Below the pieces are notes generated by a model. It did no database searches. It saw only the letters and a program-made list of their open reading frames with translations, and was not told the DNA's origin. Made by a program: the position numbers and the translations under genes. 64,000 nt of DNA from JAIVGZ01 sp964552205 (GTDB lineage Bacteria; Pseudomonadota; Gammaproteobacteria; Natronospirales; JAIVGZ01). The stretch covers positions 23,105-87,104 of the forward strand of contig CAZKFT010000005.1 in NCBI GenBank assembly GCA_964552205.1, written 5' to 3'. Shown piece by piece: positions 16,991 through 25,203 of the stretch. The stretch's first letter is position 1, and the number at the start of each line of letters is the position of its first letter.

Positions 16991-18187
16991 TTGACCAACG
17001 ACCTGAATGAACTGGTGAAACGCGGCGAAGCTCTTGCCGCTGAAGGCCGCATCGAGGAAGCGGAGGCCGTTTGTGACGGTATCCTGGAACTCGACCCCGA
17101 CCACCCCGGTGCCCTGCATTTCCGCGGCGTTCGGCTGATGAACAAGCAGAAATTCGATGAGTCGGAGGCTGCGCTACGCCATGCATTGCGTGGCGACCCC
17201 GCCAATCTGCAGACTCAGTTCGCACTGGCGATGGCGCTGTATATCCAGAACAAGCTGGACGAGGCACTCGAAATACTTGATGCCAGCGGCGCACAGGAAC
17301 CGAACCAACCCCATGTGTGGCTTTATCGCGGGGTCCTGCTGGAATCCCAGCAGAAGCAAACCGAGGCGGTGCGCAGCTTCATGAAGGGACTCTCTACCAT
17401 GGACAGGATGGGAATGGCACCGGTTGAGGAAGAAACCAAAGAATTGGTGCGGCACGCAAACATGGCGGCTGCTCTGGAGCTGGATCGCCGGTTTGACGCG
17501 GCCTTGGCCCCGATGGTTGAACAGCATGGCGAGGAGGCTGTTGCCCGTATCCGCAAGGCGGGCGACATGTTCATTGGCAAGATCCCTGCAGAAGCCGGTC
17601 ATCCCCTCCAGAAGCCGGGACTGTTCCATGTGCCCGATCTTTCGCCGCGCATATTCTTCGATCCTGCCGAGTTTCCGTGGACGAAGACGCTGCAGTCGGA
17701 GTTTGAGACCATCCGAAGTGAGATGCAGTCAGTCATGGCTGGTGACGAGGATCTTTACTTCATACGCCACGGTGAACGTCAGGAAGAGAATTGCCAGCGC
17801 TGTCCGCGGACGATGGCATTGATTGATGCGCTGGAGTTGCATCATGTACCCGGGTATAGCCCGCAGGTGTTGCTCTCGGTGTTGCCAGCAGGTGGCAGTA
17901 TTCCCGCGCGATATGGGCCCGTGAATGGCAGGGTCATCGCCCACCTGCCCCTGAAAGTGCCCGAGCCGCCAATCAAGCTGCGCGTCGGTGAGGAAGAGCG
18001 CGAATGGAAGGCCGGTGAGATGCTCTTGTTTGACGATTCCTTCCAGCATGAGGCGAACAACCCTGGAAGCGAACCGCAAGTCGTCCTAATTTTCGATGTG
18101 TGGAACCCGGAGTTGAGTGCCGTCGAGCGCGAGGCCTTCTCCGCTGTGTTGCAGACGGCACAGCAATTCGAGAAGGGATTGATCTAG
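16991..18187 (+). CDS. TPR protein with aspartyl/asparaginyl beta-hydroxylase-like domain
   Basis: A 398-residue protein. TPR-like repeats cover about 1-130 and an AspH-type 2-oxoglutarate/Fe(II) dioxygenase-like fold covers about 225-390. The domain contains YSPQVLLSVLPAGG, HLPLKVPEPPIKLRVGEEE, and FDDSFQHEA (second metal His, H353), ending IFDVWNPEL. The first metal-binding His is replaced: the segment GGSIPARYGPVNGRV places R307 where canonical enzymes have His, 46 residues before H353, which is the spacing of the human AspH pair. Activity may be lost or altered. The start is a TTG at 16991 with a weak context; a GTG eight codons in is an alternative. It is alone on its strand; its TAG overlaps the stop of the convergent reductase gene. 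Confidence 0.85.
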   Translation: MTNDLNELVKRGEALAAEGRIEEAEAVCDGILELDPDHPGALHFRGVRLMNKQKFDESEAALRHALRGDPANLQTQFALAMALYIQNKLDEALEILDASGAQEPNQPHVWLYRGVLLESQQKQTEAVRSFMKGLSTMDRMGMAPVEEETKELVRHANMAAALELDRRFDAALAPMVEQHGEEAVARIRKAGDMFIGKIPAEAGHPLQKPGLFHVPDLSPRIFFDPAEFPWTKTLQSEFETIRSEMQSVMAGDEDLYFIRHGERQEENCQRCPRTMALIDALELHHVPGYSPQVLLSVLPAGGSIPARYGPVNGRVIAHLPLKVPEPPIKLRVGEEEREWKAGEMLLFDDSFQHEANNPGSEPQVVLIFDVWNPELSAVEREAFSAVLQTAQQFEKGLI

Positions 18188-19239
18188 GGCAGTTCAATCC
18201 TGCTAACGCCCGGAATCCCGAGCACGAAGTCCGGACCGAGTGCACCGGCCGGCGTGTGGAAGCCGGGCGATACATCACCTTTGACCACCTTTTCCGCGAT
18301 GGCAATCGCCGTCATCGCGGTGAGCGTGTAGCCATTCGGGCCGGTGACTCGCCCGCGCACGGCTCGCCCGTCTGCAGCCCGCGCTTCTCCCCATACTTCG
18401 CTGGTTGTGCGGTCTCGTGTCGTCGCGCTCGGGCCGGCAGGTGCAGAATCAATCTTCTTCTTGAGCATGCGCTGCACGGGACCCAGGCGCAGGATTGGCG
18501 CCATCCAGTTGCTCAGCTTGAGCGCGCGCAATTGTGAACGCCCCATCGCCGAATACACTTCGATGTCAGGAATGCCTGTCGTGTACCACGCTGTTGAAAC
18601 ATCTCCCCAAGGAATGGTGACCGCGAGCTGCGGACCGTCCCCGTAATCGATCATGCGGTGTTTCCATCCAGCAGGAACGCGGGTGATGCGTCCACCCTTG
18701 CGTATCGCACCACCGGCTCCGGCGTTCTCTGCCATGGTGGTCGCTGTGCCATGCGACAGTCGGCCGCCACCTCGAATGGCCAGAGAAAGCGACACTGCAT
18801 CCGGCAAGCGTTGCTTCAGCCACGCAGCTAACGAGTCGCTGGGTACGACATCGAATCCGGTTCCCGGCATCACGACGATGCCCGCCTGTTTTGCATCGCC
18901 ATCGCGCGCCGCCAGCGCCTCGAAAACGGATATCTCGCCTGTGATGTCCAGATAGTGGGTGCCTGTTGCCAGACAGGCTGCTGCCATCGGCTGGGCCGTG
19001 CGCGCAAAGGGGCCTGCGCAATGAACGACGACCTTGGCAGGCGTCAATAGACTCCTCAATGCGGCCTCGTCCTCCAAGGAGATTGCGCGCCAATCAAGCC
19101 CATGCGCGGTCGCCTGTCGCTCCAGTCGCGCCGCGTCCCGACCGGCGAGAAGCGGCCGGAATCCTTTCGCAAGTGCTTCAGAAACAACGAGTTGCCCCGT
19201 ATAACCGTAGCTACCGTATATCACCCATTCGTGGTTCAT
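18184..19239 (-). CDS. Saccharopine dehydrogenase-like / trans-acting enoyl reductase family protein
   Basis: A 351-residue Rossmann protein starting MNHEWVIYGSYGYTGQLV, with the GxxGxxG-type NAD(P) loop at residues 9-14. Further family features are PLLAGRDAARLE and CAGPFARTAQPMAAACLATGTHYLDITGE, typical of the saccharopine dehydrogenase NADP-binding/YOR299-like family that includes the mycobacterial trans-acting enoyl reductase. Substrate specificity is unknown; most bacterial members are uncharacterised. The ATG at 19239 is chosen because upstream codons show no conserved features and would run into the GntR promoter region. It is convergent with the AspH-like gene and divergent from the GntR gene. 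Confidence 0.85.
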   Translation of the reverse strand: MNHEWVIYGSYGYTGQLVVSEALAKGFRPLLAGRDAARLERQATAHGLDWRAISLEDEAALRSLLTPAKVVVHCAGPFARTAQPMAAACLATGTHYLDITGEISVFEALAARDGDAKQAGIVVMPGTGFDVVPSDSLAAWLKQRLPDAVSLSLAIRGGGRLSHGTATTMAENAGAGGAIRKGGRITRVPAGWKHRMIDYGDGPQLAVTIPWGDVSTAWYTTGIPDIEVYSAMGRSQLRALKLSNWMAPILRLGPVQRMLKKKIDSAPAGPSATTRDRTTSEVWGEARAADGRAVRGRVTGPNGYTLTAMTAIAIAEKVVKGDVSPGFHTPAGALGPDFVLGIPGVSRIELP

Positions 19240-19273
19240 GGGCCTGATTGTAAGGCTGTTTTGAACGAGGGGC

Positions 19274-19313
19274 TTGCAGATTCCAAAACAGGTGTTATAG
19301 TTAGCTACAACAC
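19274..19313 (+). promoter_or_regulatory. Promoter and GntR-type operator for the YtrA-like regulator/ABC operon
   Basis: A plausible sigma-70 promoter is visible: -35 TTGCAG at 19274-19279, a 16-bp spacer, and -10 TATAGT at 19296-19301. Overlapping the -10 is an inverted repeat, GTGTTATAG at 19292-19300 and CTACAACAC at 19305-19313, that matches at 8 of 9 positions across a 4-base centre. A dyad covering the -10 just upstream of a GntR gene (ATG at 19334) is the classic arrangement for autorepression. The operator assignment is inferred from this; no binding data are available. Confidence 0.7.
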
Positions 19314-19333
19314 TAAACGGGTAGGAACCAAAT

Positions 19334-19711
19334 ATGGACCCGAATTGGAATGACAACCAGCCCATCTATCGCCAGCTACGCGACCGCGTAGTGGCGATGA
19401 TTATTGATGGGACCCTCAAAGACGGCGAGGCCCTGCCTTCCGTGCGCAATGTCGCGGCTGAATACCAACTCAACCCCCTTACGGTACTCAAAGGCTACCA
19501 AGCTTTGGTGGATGAAAACCTCGTTGAGAAGCGCCGTGGATTGGGCATGTTCGTCAAGGAAGGCGCCCGCAAAAATCTCACACGCGACGAACGCCAGCGT
19601 TTTCTGGAAGAGGAGTGGCCCGTCGTGCTCGATACCATCCAGCGCTTGGGTATGGACCCGGAAGAGTTGCTGCGGGCCGCGAAGCAACGTGCAGGGGAGA
19701 AGAAGTCATGA
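19334..19711 (+). CDS. GntR-family transcriptional regulator (YtrA subfamily)
   Basis: A 125-residue regulator. The N-terminal winged helix-turn-helix of GntR type is clear: QPIYRQLRDRVVAMIIDGTL, then GEALPSVRNVAAEYQLNPLTVLKGYQAL, and EKRRGLGMFV for the wing. The C-terminal part is short and helical (about residues 75-125), as in the YtrA subfamily, which usually controls an adjacent ABC transporter. The ATG follows an AGGA ribosome binding site. Its stop overlaps the start of the ATPase gene (ATGA). It likely represses its own operon through the dyad at 19292-19313 until a ligand or envelope stress signal releases it; the signal is unknown. Confidence 0.92.
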   Translation: MDPNWNDNQPIYRQLRDRVVAMIIDGTLKDGEALPSVRNVAAEYQLNPLTVLKGYQALVDENLVEKRRGLGMFVKEGARKNLTRDERQRFLEEEWPVVLDTIQRLGMDPEELLRAAKQRAGEKKS

Positions 19712-20565
19712 GTGCAATGATCAAAGCGAAAGGTTTGCAGAAGTCCTACGGCTCTCTCAAGGCGCTGGACAATGTGAGCTTCGAGATCGAGGCGGGCCGC
19801 ATCGTTGGTCTCATCGGCCCAAACGGTGCCGGCAAGACGACGGCGCTCAAGGCCATACTGGGGCTCGCAAGTTTCGAAGGCGAGATGAGTGTGCTGGGTT
19901 TCGATCCGCGTACCCAGCGGCACCAGATGATGCAGGAAGTCTGCTTCATTGCCGATGTCGCAACGCTGCCACGTTGGATGAGGGTCTCCGAGGCGATTGA
20001 GTTCGTGCAGGGCGTTCATCCGCGTTTCCGCCGCGACCGCGCCGAGCACTTCCTTTCCCGCACGGAGATTAAGCGCAACAGCAAGATCAAGGCGCTTTCC
20101 AAGGGCATGGTGACCCAGCTTCACCTGGCTTTGGTCATGGCCATCGACGCGAAGCTGCTGGTCTTGGATGAGCCCACGCTTGGTCTCGACATCCTGTTCC
20201 GCAAGGAGTTCTACACGAACCTTCTCAACGACTACTTCGACGAGGAGCGGACCATCATTGTCACCACGCACCAGGTCGAGGAGATTGAGAACATCCTTAC
20301 CGACCTGATGTTCATCCACCATGGGCAGATTGTTTTGAACGAGAAAATGGACAACCTCGAGAACCGCTTTTCGGAAGTGCTGGTCGCCGCCGATCGTGCG
20401 GATGAGGCGCGGGCACTCAAGCCGATTCACGAGCGCGAGGTGTTCGGCAAGCGGCTGTTCATATTCGACGGTGTGAGTCGCGAGCAAGCATCCAGACTCG
20501 GTGAGGTGAAGACGCCGAGCGTGTCTGACCTGTTTGTCGCGAAGATGAAAGGAGTTGCGGCATGA
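19708..20565 (+). CDS. ABC transporter ATP-binding protein
   Basis: A 285-residue nucleotide-binding protein. Walker A is GPNGAGKTTALK (about residues 39-50) and Walker B is LLVLDEPTLGLD, with a switch His in IIVTTHQVEE. The signature loop reads LSKGMVTQLHLAL, so the usual LSGGQ is altered at its third and fifth positions, a variation also found in YtrB/CcmA-like exporters. The C-terminal 60 residues are a variable domain. Start ATG at 19708 overlaps the GntR stop; the stop overlaps the permease start. It powers the membrane protein encoded next; the cargo is unknown. Confidence 0.92.
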   Translation: MSAMIKAKGLQKSYGSLKALDNVSFEIEAGRIVGLIGPNGAGKTTALKAILGLASFEGEMSVLGFDPRTQRHQMMQEVCFIADVATLPRWMRVSEAIEFVQGVHPRFRRDRAEHFLSRTEIKRNSKIKALSKGMVTQLHLALVMAIDAKLLVLDEPTLGLDILFRKEFYTNLLNDYFDEERTIIVTTHQVEEIENILTDLMFIHHGQIVLNEKMDNLENRFSEVLVAADRADEARALKPIHEREVFGKRLFIFDGVSREQASRLGEVKTPSVSDLFVAKMKGVAA

Positions 20566-21479
20566 AGACCTTTCCGATGTTGCTGAAGCGTGAAACCTGG
20601 GAGCACCCGGCGCTGTGGGTGGTGCCAGCGGTGGTCGCAGGACTGATTGTCCTGGCCATGATCTACGGCCTGGCAAAGGTCTGGGGGATGGGTGAAGAAG
20701 CGCGGCATATCGGCGTGGACCTGTCCAAGCTGGCGACCATTTCTGCTGATGAACGCAAGCTCTTCCTGAGCTCTGCACTCGTCGCGGGCTCTATGCCGTT
20801 CGGGTTTTTCCTGGCAGGTCTGGTGTTCTTCTACTCGCTGGATAGCCTGTATGCGGATCGCCGTGATCGGAGCATCCTGTTCTGGAAGTCGATGCCGATT
20901 TCAGACATCCAGACTGTGTTGTCGAAGCTGACGATGGCCATAGTGGTGGCACCCCTTTTCACCTTGGCGGTGTTGGCGGTTTTCCATGTGGTCACCGTGT
21001 TCCTTGGTGCCATGCTCGGTTTGTTCACCGGCATGGAGGGCTGGTATCTGGCCTTCCACCCGATGGCGTTCCTGCAAGCCTGGGGAACACTGCTGTGGTT
21101 CCTGTTTGCTGGCGGACTGGTGCTGCTCCCATTCATCGGCTGGGTCATGCTGGCATCCGCATGGGCGCGCAAGGCACCGTTCCTGTGGGCGGTCATTCCA
21201 CCGGTGGCAATCTTCACCATGGAAAACATCGCCTACGACCGTTCTTATCTTGGGCAATGGATCGTGAACCGGATGATTCATGCGCCCGCATTGATCGCTG
21301 ATATGAGTGGGCGTCGCGTGCGGGTTCAGCTCGACGACGGCAGCTCCTTTGGCGGTGACTTCTTCGCGGTGAAGTTTGACCTGCTCTGGAGTGGCCTGAT
21401 GTGGGAGGGGGTTCTGGTCACGGCGATTTTCATCACGGCGGCAATCTGGCTCCGGCGTCATCGCGCGGATGCTGAGTAA
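20562..21479 (+). CDS. ABC transporter permease (ABC-2-like)
   Basis: A 305-residue integral membrane protein with about six predicted hydrophobic segments, for example WVVPAVVAGLIVLAMIYGLA, MPFGFFLAGLVFFYSL, VVAPLFTLAVLAVFHVVTVF, LLWFLFAGGLVLLPFIGWVM and LMWEGVLVTAIFITAAIW. The DRSILFWKSMPISDIQTVLSK segment after the second helix is the typical ABC-2 coupling region. It forms a transporter with the ATPase encoded upstream (ATGA overlap) under the GntR-type regulator. The transported compound cannot be predicted. YtrA-linked systems are often induced by cell-envelope stress (known family trend). Confidence 0.88.
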   Translation: MKTFPMLLKRETWEHPALWVVPAVVAGLIVLAMIYGLAKVWGMGEEARHIGVDLSKLATISADERKLFLSSALVAGSMPFGFFLAGLVFFYSLDSLYADRRDRSILFWKSMPISDIQTVLSKLTMAIVVAPLFTLAVLAVFHVVTVFLGAMLGLFTGMEGWYLAFHPMAFLQAWGTLLWFLFAGGLVLLPFIGWVMLASAWARKAPFLWAVIPPVAIFTMENIAYDRSYLGQWIVNRMIHAPALIADMSGRRVRVQLDDGSSFGGDFFAVKFDLLWSGLMWEGVLVTAIFITAAIWLRRHRADAE

Positions 21480-21502
21480 TCAATCCAATGGAGAGTTTTA
21501 AG

Positions 21503-21877
21503 ATGAAAGCAGTGAAAACGACAGTGGCACTATCCGCCATTTTGGCGCTCAGCGGCTGTGTGATTGCAGTCACCGAGGGCGGATCGCGGTCGGAAACCCG
21601 AACCAGCTGGCAGGCGCAGCAGGATCTGAATCGTTCCACCATTCATGCCGCGGCGCTAGGGAGCTCGATCGAGGACATTCGGGGCCGATTGGGTGAAGCG
21701 GATTTCACGGAGGCGTTTGTGCGCAACGACGGTGAGTACCGTGTGCTGTTCTATCGTACACACCACATGCGCTCGGACGGCAAGACCACCCGTGACGAAA
21801 CGACGCCTGTGATTTTCCGGGACGGCGCGCTGGTCGGATTCGGCGACGACTTCTACCGACGTCTCGTCAATCCTTAG
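21503..21877 (+). CDS. DUF3192 lipoprotein
   Basis: A 124-residue predicted lipoprotein. MKAVKTTVALSAILALSGC ends in a lipobox with Cys19. The mature part contains LGSSIEDIRGRLGEADFTEAF and YRVLFYRTHH, which resemble the DUF3192 family and more broadly SmpA/OmlA-like small lipoprotein domains. I chose the ATG at 21503 because GGAGAG lies 7 bases before it; the ATG at 21488 would put this Shine-Dalgarno inside the coding region. It starts 23 bp after the permease stop, so it may share the GntR-controlled transcript. The stop overlaps that of convergent yajQ. Confidence 0.85.
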   Translation: MKAVKTTVALSAILALSGCVIAVTEGGSRSETRTSWQAQQDLNRSTIHAAALGSSIEDIRGRLGEADFTEAFVRNDGEYRVLFYRTHHMRSDGKTTRDETTPVIFRDGALVGFGDDFYRRLVNP

Positions 21878-22365
21878 TCTCGGAAGTTGGTGTACTGAAG
21901 GGGTTGGCCTAGTTCTGCTTCCTTGGAGCGTAGAAGCGCGATGGCCTCTTGCAGGTCATCGCGTTTTTTTCCGGTGATGCGGACTTGTTCGCCTTGGATG
22001 GCGGCCTGGACTTTCATTTTCGAATCCTTGACCAGCCGCACAATCTTCTTGGCCAGCTCCGTACCGATTCCCTGTCGCAGCGTGAGCGCTTGTTTGGCCT
22101 TGTCGCCTGAAATCGACTCAACCTTGCCCGCTTCCAACGCCGACACATCGATTCCTCGCTTGGCCAGCTTCTGGTAGAGGATATCGGTGACTTGGTTGAG
22201 CTGGAATTCGCTGTCCCCGAAGGCGGTCAGTACACCCTCGGTTCGCTCGACTTTCGCGCTGGATCCTTTGAAGTCATAACGATTGCCGATTTCACGGCTG
22301 GCTTGGTCCACCGCATTGGTGACCTCATTCATGTCCACTTCGGATACAACATCAAAACTGGGCAT
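21874..22365 (-). CDS. yajQ: YajQ-family nucleotide-binding protein
   Basis: A 163-residue protein, the standard YajQ length. It begins MPSFDVVSEVDMNEVTNAVDQASREIGNRYDF and ends RSKEAELGQPLQYTNFRD, both hallmarks of the family (the closing QYTNFRD is nearly invariant). YajQ binds nucleotides, and in Xanthomonas a homologue binds cyclic-di-GMP and affects virulence gene expression. The GGDEF-EAL protein at 11664-13439 makes a c-di-GMP role plausible here, but that is inference. It follows purT by 12 bp on the same strand. Confidence 0.95.
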   Translation of the reverse strand: MPSFDVVSEVDMNEVTNAVDQASREIGNRYDFKGSSAKVERTEGVLTAFGDSEFQLNQVTDILYQKLAKRGIDVSALEAGKVESISGDKAKQALTLRQGIGTELAKKIVRLVKDSKMKVQAAIQGEQVRITGKKRDDLQEAIALLRSKEAELGQPLQYTNFRD

Positions 22366-22377
22366 CGTCCTACTCCT

Positions 22378-23580
22378 TCAAAGTTCCAGGATTCTACAAC
22401 TACTGTCGACTGACAGTGCGCGCATGGAGCGCACGGCTTTGGCGCGCGCTTCCTCGACGGTGTCGGCACGTGCGAGCGTCACTCCCATGCGTCGTTTCCC
22501 GTCGAGCTCGGGTTTGCCGAAAAGCCGGAGCATGGTGCCGGGTTCAGCCAACGCGGCATCCACACCTGCGAAGCGGATGCCACGCGCCTTCCCCTCCACG
22601 ACCACCGCACAGGATGCGCTGGGCCCAAACTGGAGGATTTCAGGGATGGGCAGTCCGAGTATGGCGCGAACATGCAAAGCGAACTCCGACAGGTCTTGCG
22701 AGATGAGTGTCACCAGACCGGTGTCGTGAGGGCGGGGAGAAACTTCGCTGAACCAGACCTCGTCGCCCTTCACGAACAACTCGACGCCGAATATACCGTA
22801 GCCGCCAAGGTTGTCCGTGATGGCGGCAGCGACCTCTCTGGCACGGGCGAGTGCTTGCGTGCTCATCGGGTGCGGCTGCCAGGATTCGCGGTAATCGCCA
22901 TCGACCTGAAGGTGGCCGATGGGTTCACAGAATGAAGTGCCATCACGATGTCGAACGGTGAGCAGGGTAATCTCGTAGTCGAAGTCGATGAAACCCTCGA
23001 CGATGACCCGCCCTGCACCTGCGCGGCCACCTGCCTGGGCATACTCCCAAGCCTGCATCGCTTTCTCTGCATCGCGGACCAGGCTCTGTCCTTTGCCCGA
23101 GGAACTCATCACCGGCTTGACCACGCAAGGCGTGCCGATTTCCTGGAAAGCCGAGCGGTACTCCGCTTCCGAGTCCGCGAACCGGTATGGAGACGTGGGC
23201 AGCCTGAGTGTTTCGGCCGCCAAGCGGCGGATACCCTCGCGGTCCATGGTCAGGCGCGCGGCACGTGCGGTGGGGATTACCCGCAAGCCCTGGTTCTCGA
23301 GCTCTTCCAGTTTGGCGGTGGCTATCGCTTCGATTTCCGGTACCACGAGGTCGGGTTGCAGGCGCTCTATCATTGCCTGCAGCGCGTCCCCATCCAGCAT
23401 GGGCAGAACCTCCGCGTGGTGCGCCACCTGCATGGCCGGTGCCCCCTCGTAACGGTCCGCGGCAATCACTTCGACGCCCAGCCGCTGTGCTTCCAACGCC
23501 ACTTCCTTGCCCAGCTCGCCGCTACCCAATAGGAGGATGCGTGTCGCTGAGGGAGAGTTTGGAGTGCCGAGCGTGGTCAT
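22378..23580 (-). CDS. purT: Formate-dependent phosphoribosylglycinamide formyltransferase PurT
   Basis: A 400-residue ATP-grasp enzyme. The N-terminal segment RILLLGSGELGKEVALEAQRLG and YEGAPAMQVAHHAEVLPMLD are PurT signatures. The ATP-grasp core includes KPVMSSSGKGQSL and VIVEGFIDFDYEITLLTVR. The C-terminal ending RMGVTLARADTVEEARAKA is also typical. It converts glycinamide ribonucleotide, formate and ATP to formyl-GAR in purine synthesis. The ATG at 23580 is 30 bp from the divergent Na/phosphate transporter start. yajQ follows on the same strand. Confidence 0.96.
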   Translation of the reverse strand: MTTLGTPNSPSATRILLLGSGELGKEVALEAQRLGVEVIAADRYEGAPAMQVAHHAEVLPMLDGDALQAMIERLQPDLVVPEIEAIATAKLEELENQGLRVIPTARAARLTMDREGIRRLAAETLRLPTSPYRFADSEAEYRSAFQEIGTPCVVKPVMSSSGKGQSLVRDAEKAMQAWEYAQAGGRAGAGRVIVEGFIDFDYEITLLTVRHRDGTSFCEPIGHLQVDGDYRESWQPHPMSTQALARAREVAAAITDNLGGYGIFGVELFVKGDEVWFSEVSPRPHDTGLVTLISQDLSEFALHVRAILGLPIPEILQFGPSASCAVVVEGKARGIRFAGVDAALAEPGTMLRLFGKPELDGKRRMGVTLARADTVEEARAKAVRSMRALSVDSSCRILEL

Positions 23581-23610
23581 GGCGGATTATCGTACCATCG
23601 GCCTTGCATC

Positions 23611-25203
23611 ATGACCTTCAGCGGCATCATCGGCTTTCTGGGTGGCATCGGGCTGTTCCTGCTCGGAATGCGTCTCATGACGGAGGGCCTCAAGGTCGCC
23701 GCCGGCCCGGGTCTGCGCAACCTGCTGACACGAGGGACAACCACCCGGTTGCGGGCGGTCGGGTCCGGCTTCGCCATCACTTCGCTGGTGCAGTCCTCAA
23801 GCGCGGTCACCTTTGCCACCATCGGTTTCGTCAATGCCGGCTTGTTGGCCCTGCCGGCGGCTGTCGGTGTCATTTACGGGGCCAATCTCGGTACTACGGT
23901 CACCAGTTGGCTGGTGGCCATGGTCGGCTTCAAGCTCGACCTCAAGTTGCTGGCGATGCCCGCCATTGCCCTAGGTATGGCGATGCGCATCGGCTTTGGT
24001 GCGCGTAGGGAAGGGGCGCTTGGTGAAGCACTGGCAGGGTTCGGCGTGTTCTTCATCGGTATCGATGTACTGAAGGAGGCATTTTCCGGACTCTCGTTCG
24101 CATTCGAACCGGATGCGTCCGAAACGGCCCATTTGCTGCTGCCGTATGTCGGAATCGGCTTCGTCATGACGCTGGTCATGCAGTCGTCCAGTGCGGCGCT
24201 GGTCGTCACACTGTCAGCTGCAGCGTCTGGTGTGTTGCCGTTACCGGCCGCAGCCGCCATGGTCATCGGTGCCAATGTGGGCACCACCACGACTGCTGTG
24301 TTTGCAGTTATTGGAGCAACTGCACCCGCAAAGCGCGCAGCAGCGGCACACGTCATATTCAATCTGGTGGTCGCGGTCGCGGCTCTGGTGACCTTCCCGG
24401 TCCTGCTTTGGTCAATCGCCAACATCGGGAATCTGCTCCAGGGGCATCCGCTGGCGGCCGCAACAGCGTTGGCACTGTTCCACACGATGACCAAGCTGAT
24501 CGGCATCGTGCTGATGTGGCCGGTGACCAACCAACTGACGGATTGGCTGGAGGGCCGGTTGCGCGGTGTCGCCAAGGATTTGTACGCGCCAAGATTTCTC
24601 GACAGGAACATCGCTGAGACCCCAGCGCTGGCTTTGGACGCCGTGGTGAGGGAGTTGGAACGCGCGATGGAAATTGCCCGCATGGCCGCAACCCGTGCCA
24701 TCACGGTGCCTAACCTCGGGCGGGCGGATGTGCAGGAAGCCTGTTCTGGTTTGAACCGGCTGGTCGTTTCCATTGGTGAATTCGCTACTGTCATCAACGA
24801 CCCGGAACGGGCGGATACGGTGGCTGCCGCTCTGCGCGTCAACCAGTACCTTGCGGATGTCGCCGAAAGGACGGTCGAGTTCATGCAGTTTGGTGAGCGT
24901 GTTGGGCAGGTAGGTAACGCGGAGGTCGCTGCCGTTCTGGTGGAGGTCAACACCAGGGCGCAAGCGGTGCTGGCTGGGGCAGGCGACATGGCAAGCATCC
25001 GTGCCGAGTTCGAGATGCGTTATCAAGCCGCCAAATCCGAACTCTTGCGCGCTGGCGCTGACCGACGGGTACCGGTGGGTCAGATGGTGGCAGCGCTTGA
25101 CCAGATCAGTGCATTGCGGCGCTTGGTGGACCAGTTCACAAAGGCGGCGCAGGTTCTCATGCCCTTGGTCAGCCTCGGAAAATCCGCTCCTCAGCTTGAG
25201 TAA
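23611..25203 (+). CDS. Na/phosphate cotransporter family protein with PhoU-like tail
   Basis: A 530-residue membrane protein. Two Na/Pi_cotrans repeats carry the inverted-repeat QSS motifs: SLVQSSSAVTFATIGF (about residues 60-75) and LVMQSSSAALVVTLSA (about 190-205). There are around eight to nine hydrophobic segments. A cytoplasmic C-terminal helical domain from about 350 resembles PhoU (AMEIARMAATRAI, LRRLVDQFTKAAQVLMPLV). It would import phosphate with sodium; in bacteria some members also export phosphate or act in regulation. Its 3' end overlaps that of the convergent antiporter gene by 35 bp. Confidence 0.92.
   Translation: MTFSGIIGFLGGIGLFLLGMRLMTEGLKVAAGPGLRNLLTRGTTTRLRAVGSGFAITSLVQSSSAVTFATIGFVNAGLLALPAAVGVIYGANLGTTVTSWLVAMVGFKLDLKLLAMPAIALGMAMRIGFGARREGALGEALAGFGVFFIGIDVLKEAFSGLSFAFEPDASETAHLLLPYVGIGFVMTLVMQSSSAALVVTLSAAASGVLPLPAAAAMVIGANVGTTTTAVFAVIGATAPAKRAAAAHVIFNLVVAVAALVTFPVLLWSIANIGNLLQGHPLAAATALALFHTMTKLIGIVLMWPVTNQLTDWLEGRLRGVAKDLYAPRFLDRNIAETPALALDAVVRELERAMEIARMAATRAITVPNLGRADVQEACSGLNRLVVSIGEFATVINDPERADTVAAALRVNQYLADVAERTVEFMQFGERVGQVGNAEVAAVLVEVNTRAQAVLAGAGDMASIRAEFEMRYQAAKSELLRAGADRRVPVGQMVAALDQISALRRLVDQFTKAAQVLMPLVSLGKSAPQLE

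Noticed and set aside
19495..20778. Long antisense reading frame of 427 codons over the ABC ATPase gene
   Set aside because: It has no recognisable domain and opposes clear GntR and ABC genes; long antisense frames are common in GC-rich DNA.
23874..24998. Antisense frame of 374 codons inside the Na/phosphate cotransporter
   Set aside because: Ser/Ala-rich shadow of a membrane protein gene with QSS motifs on the other strand.
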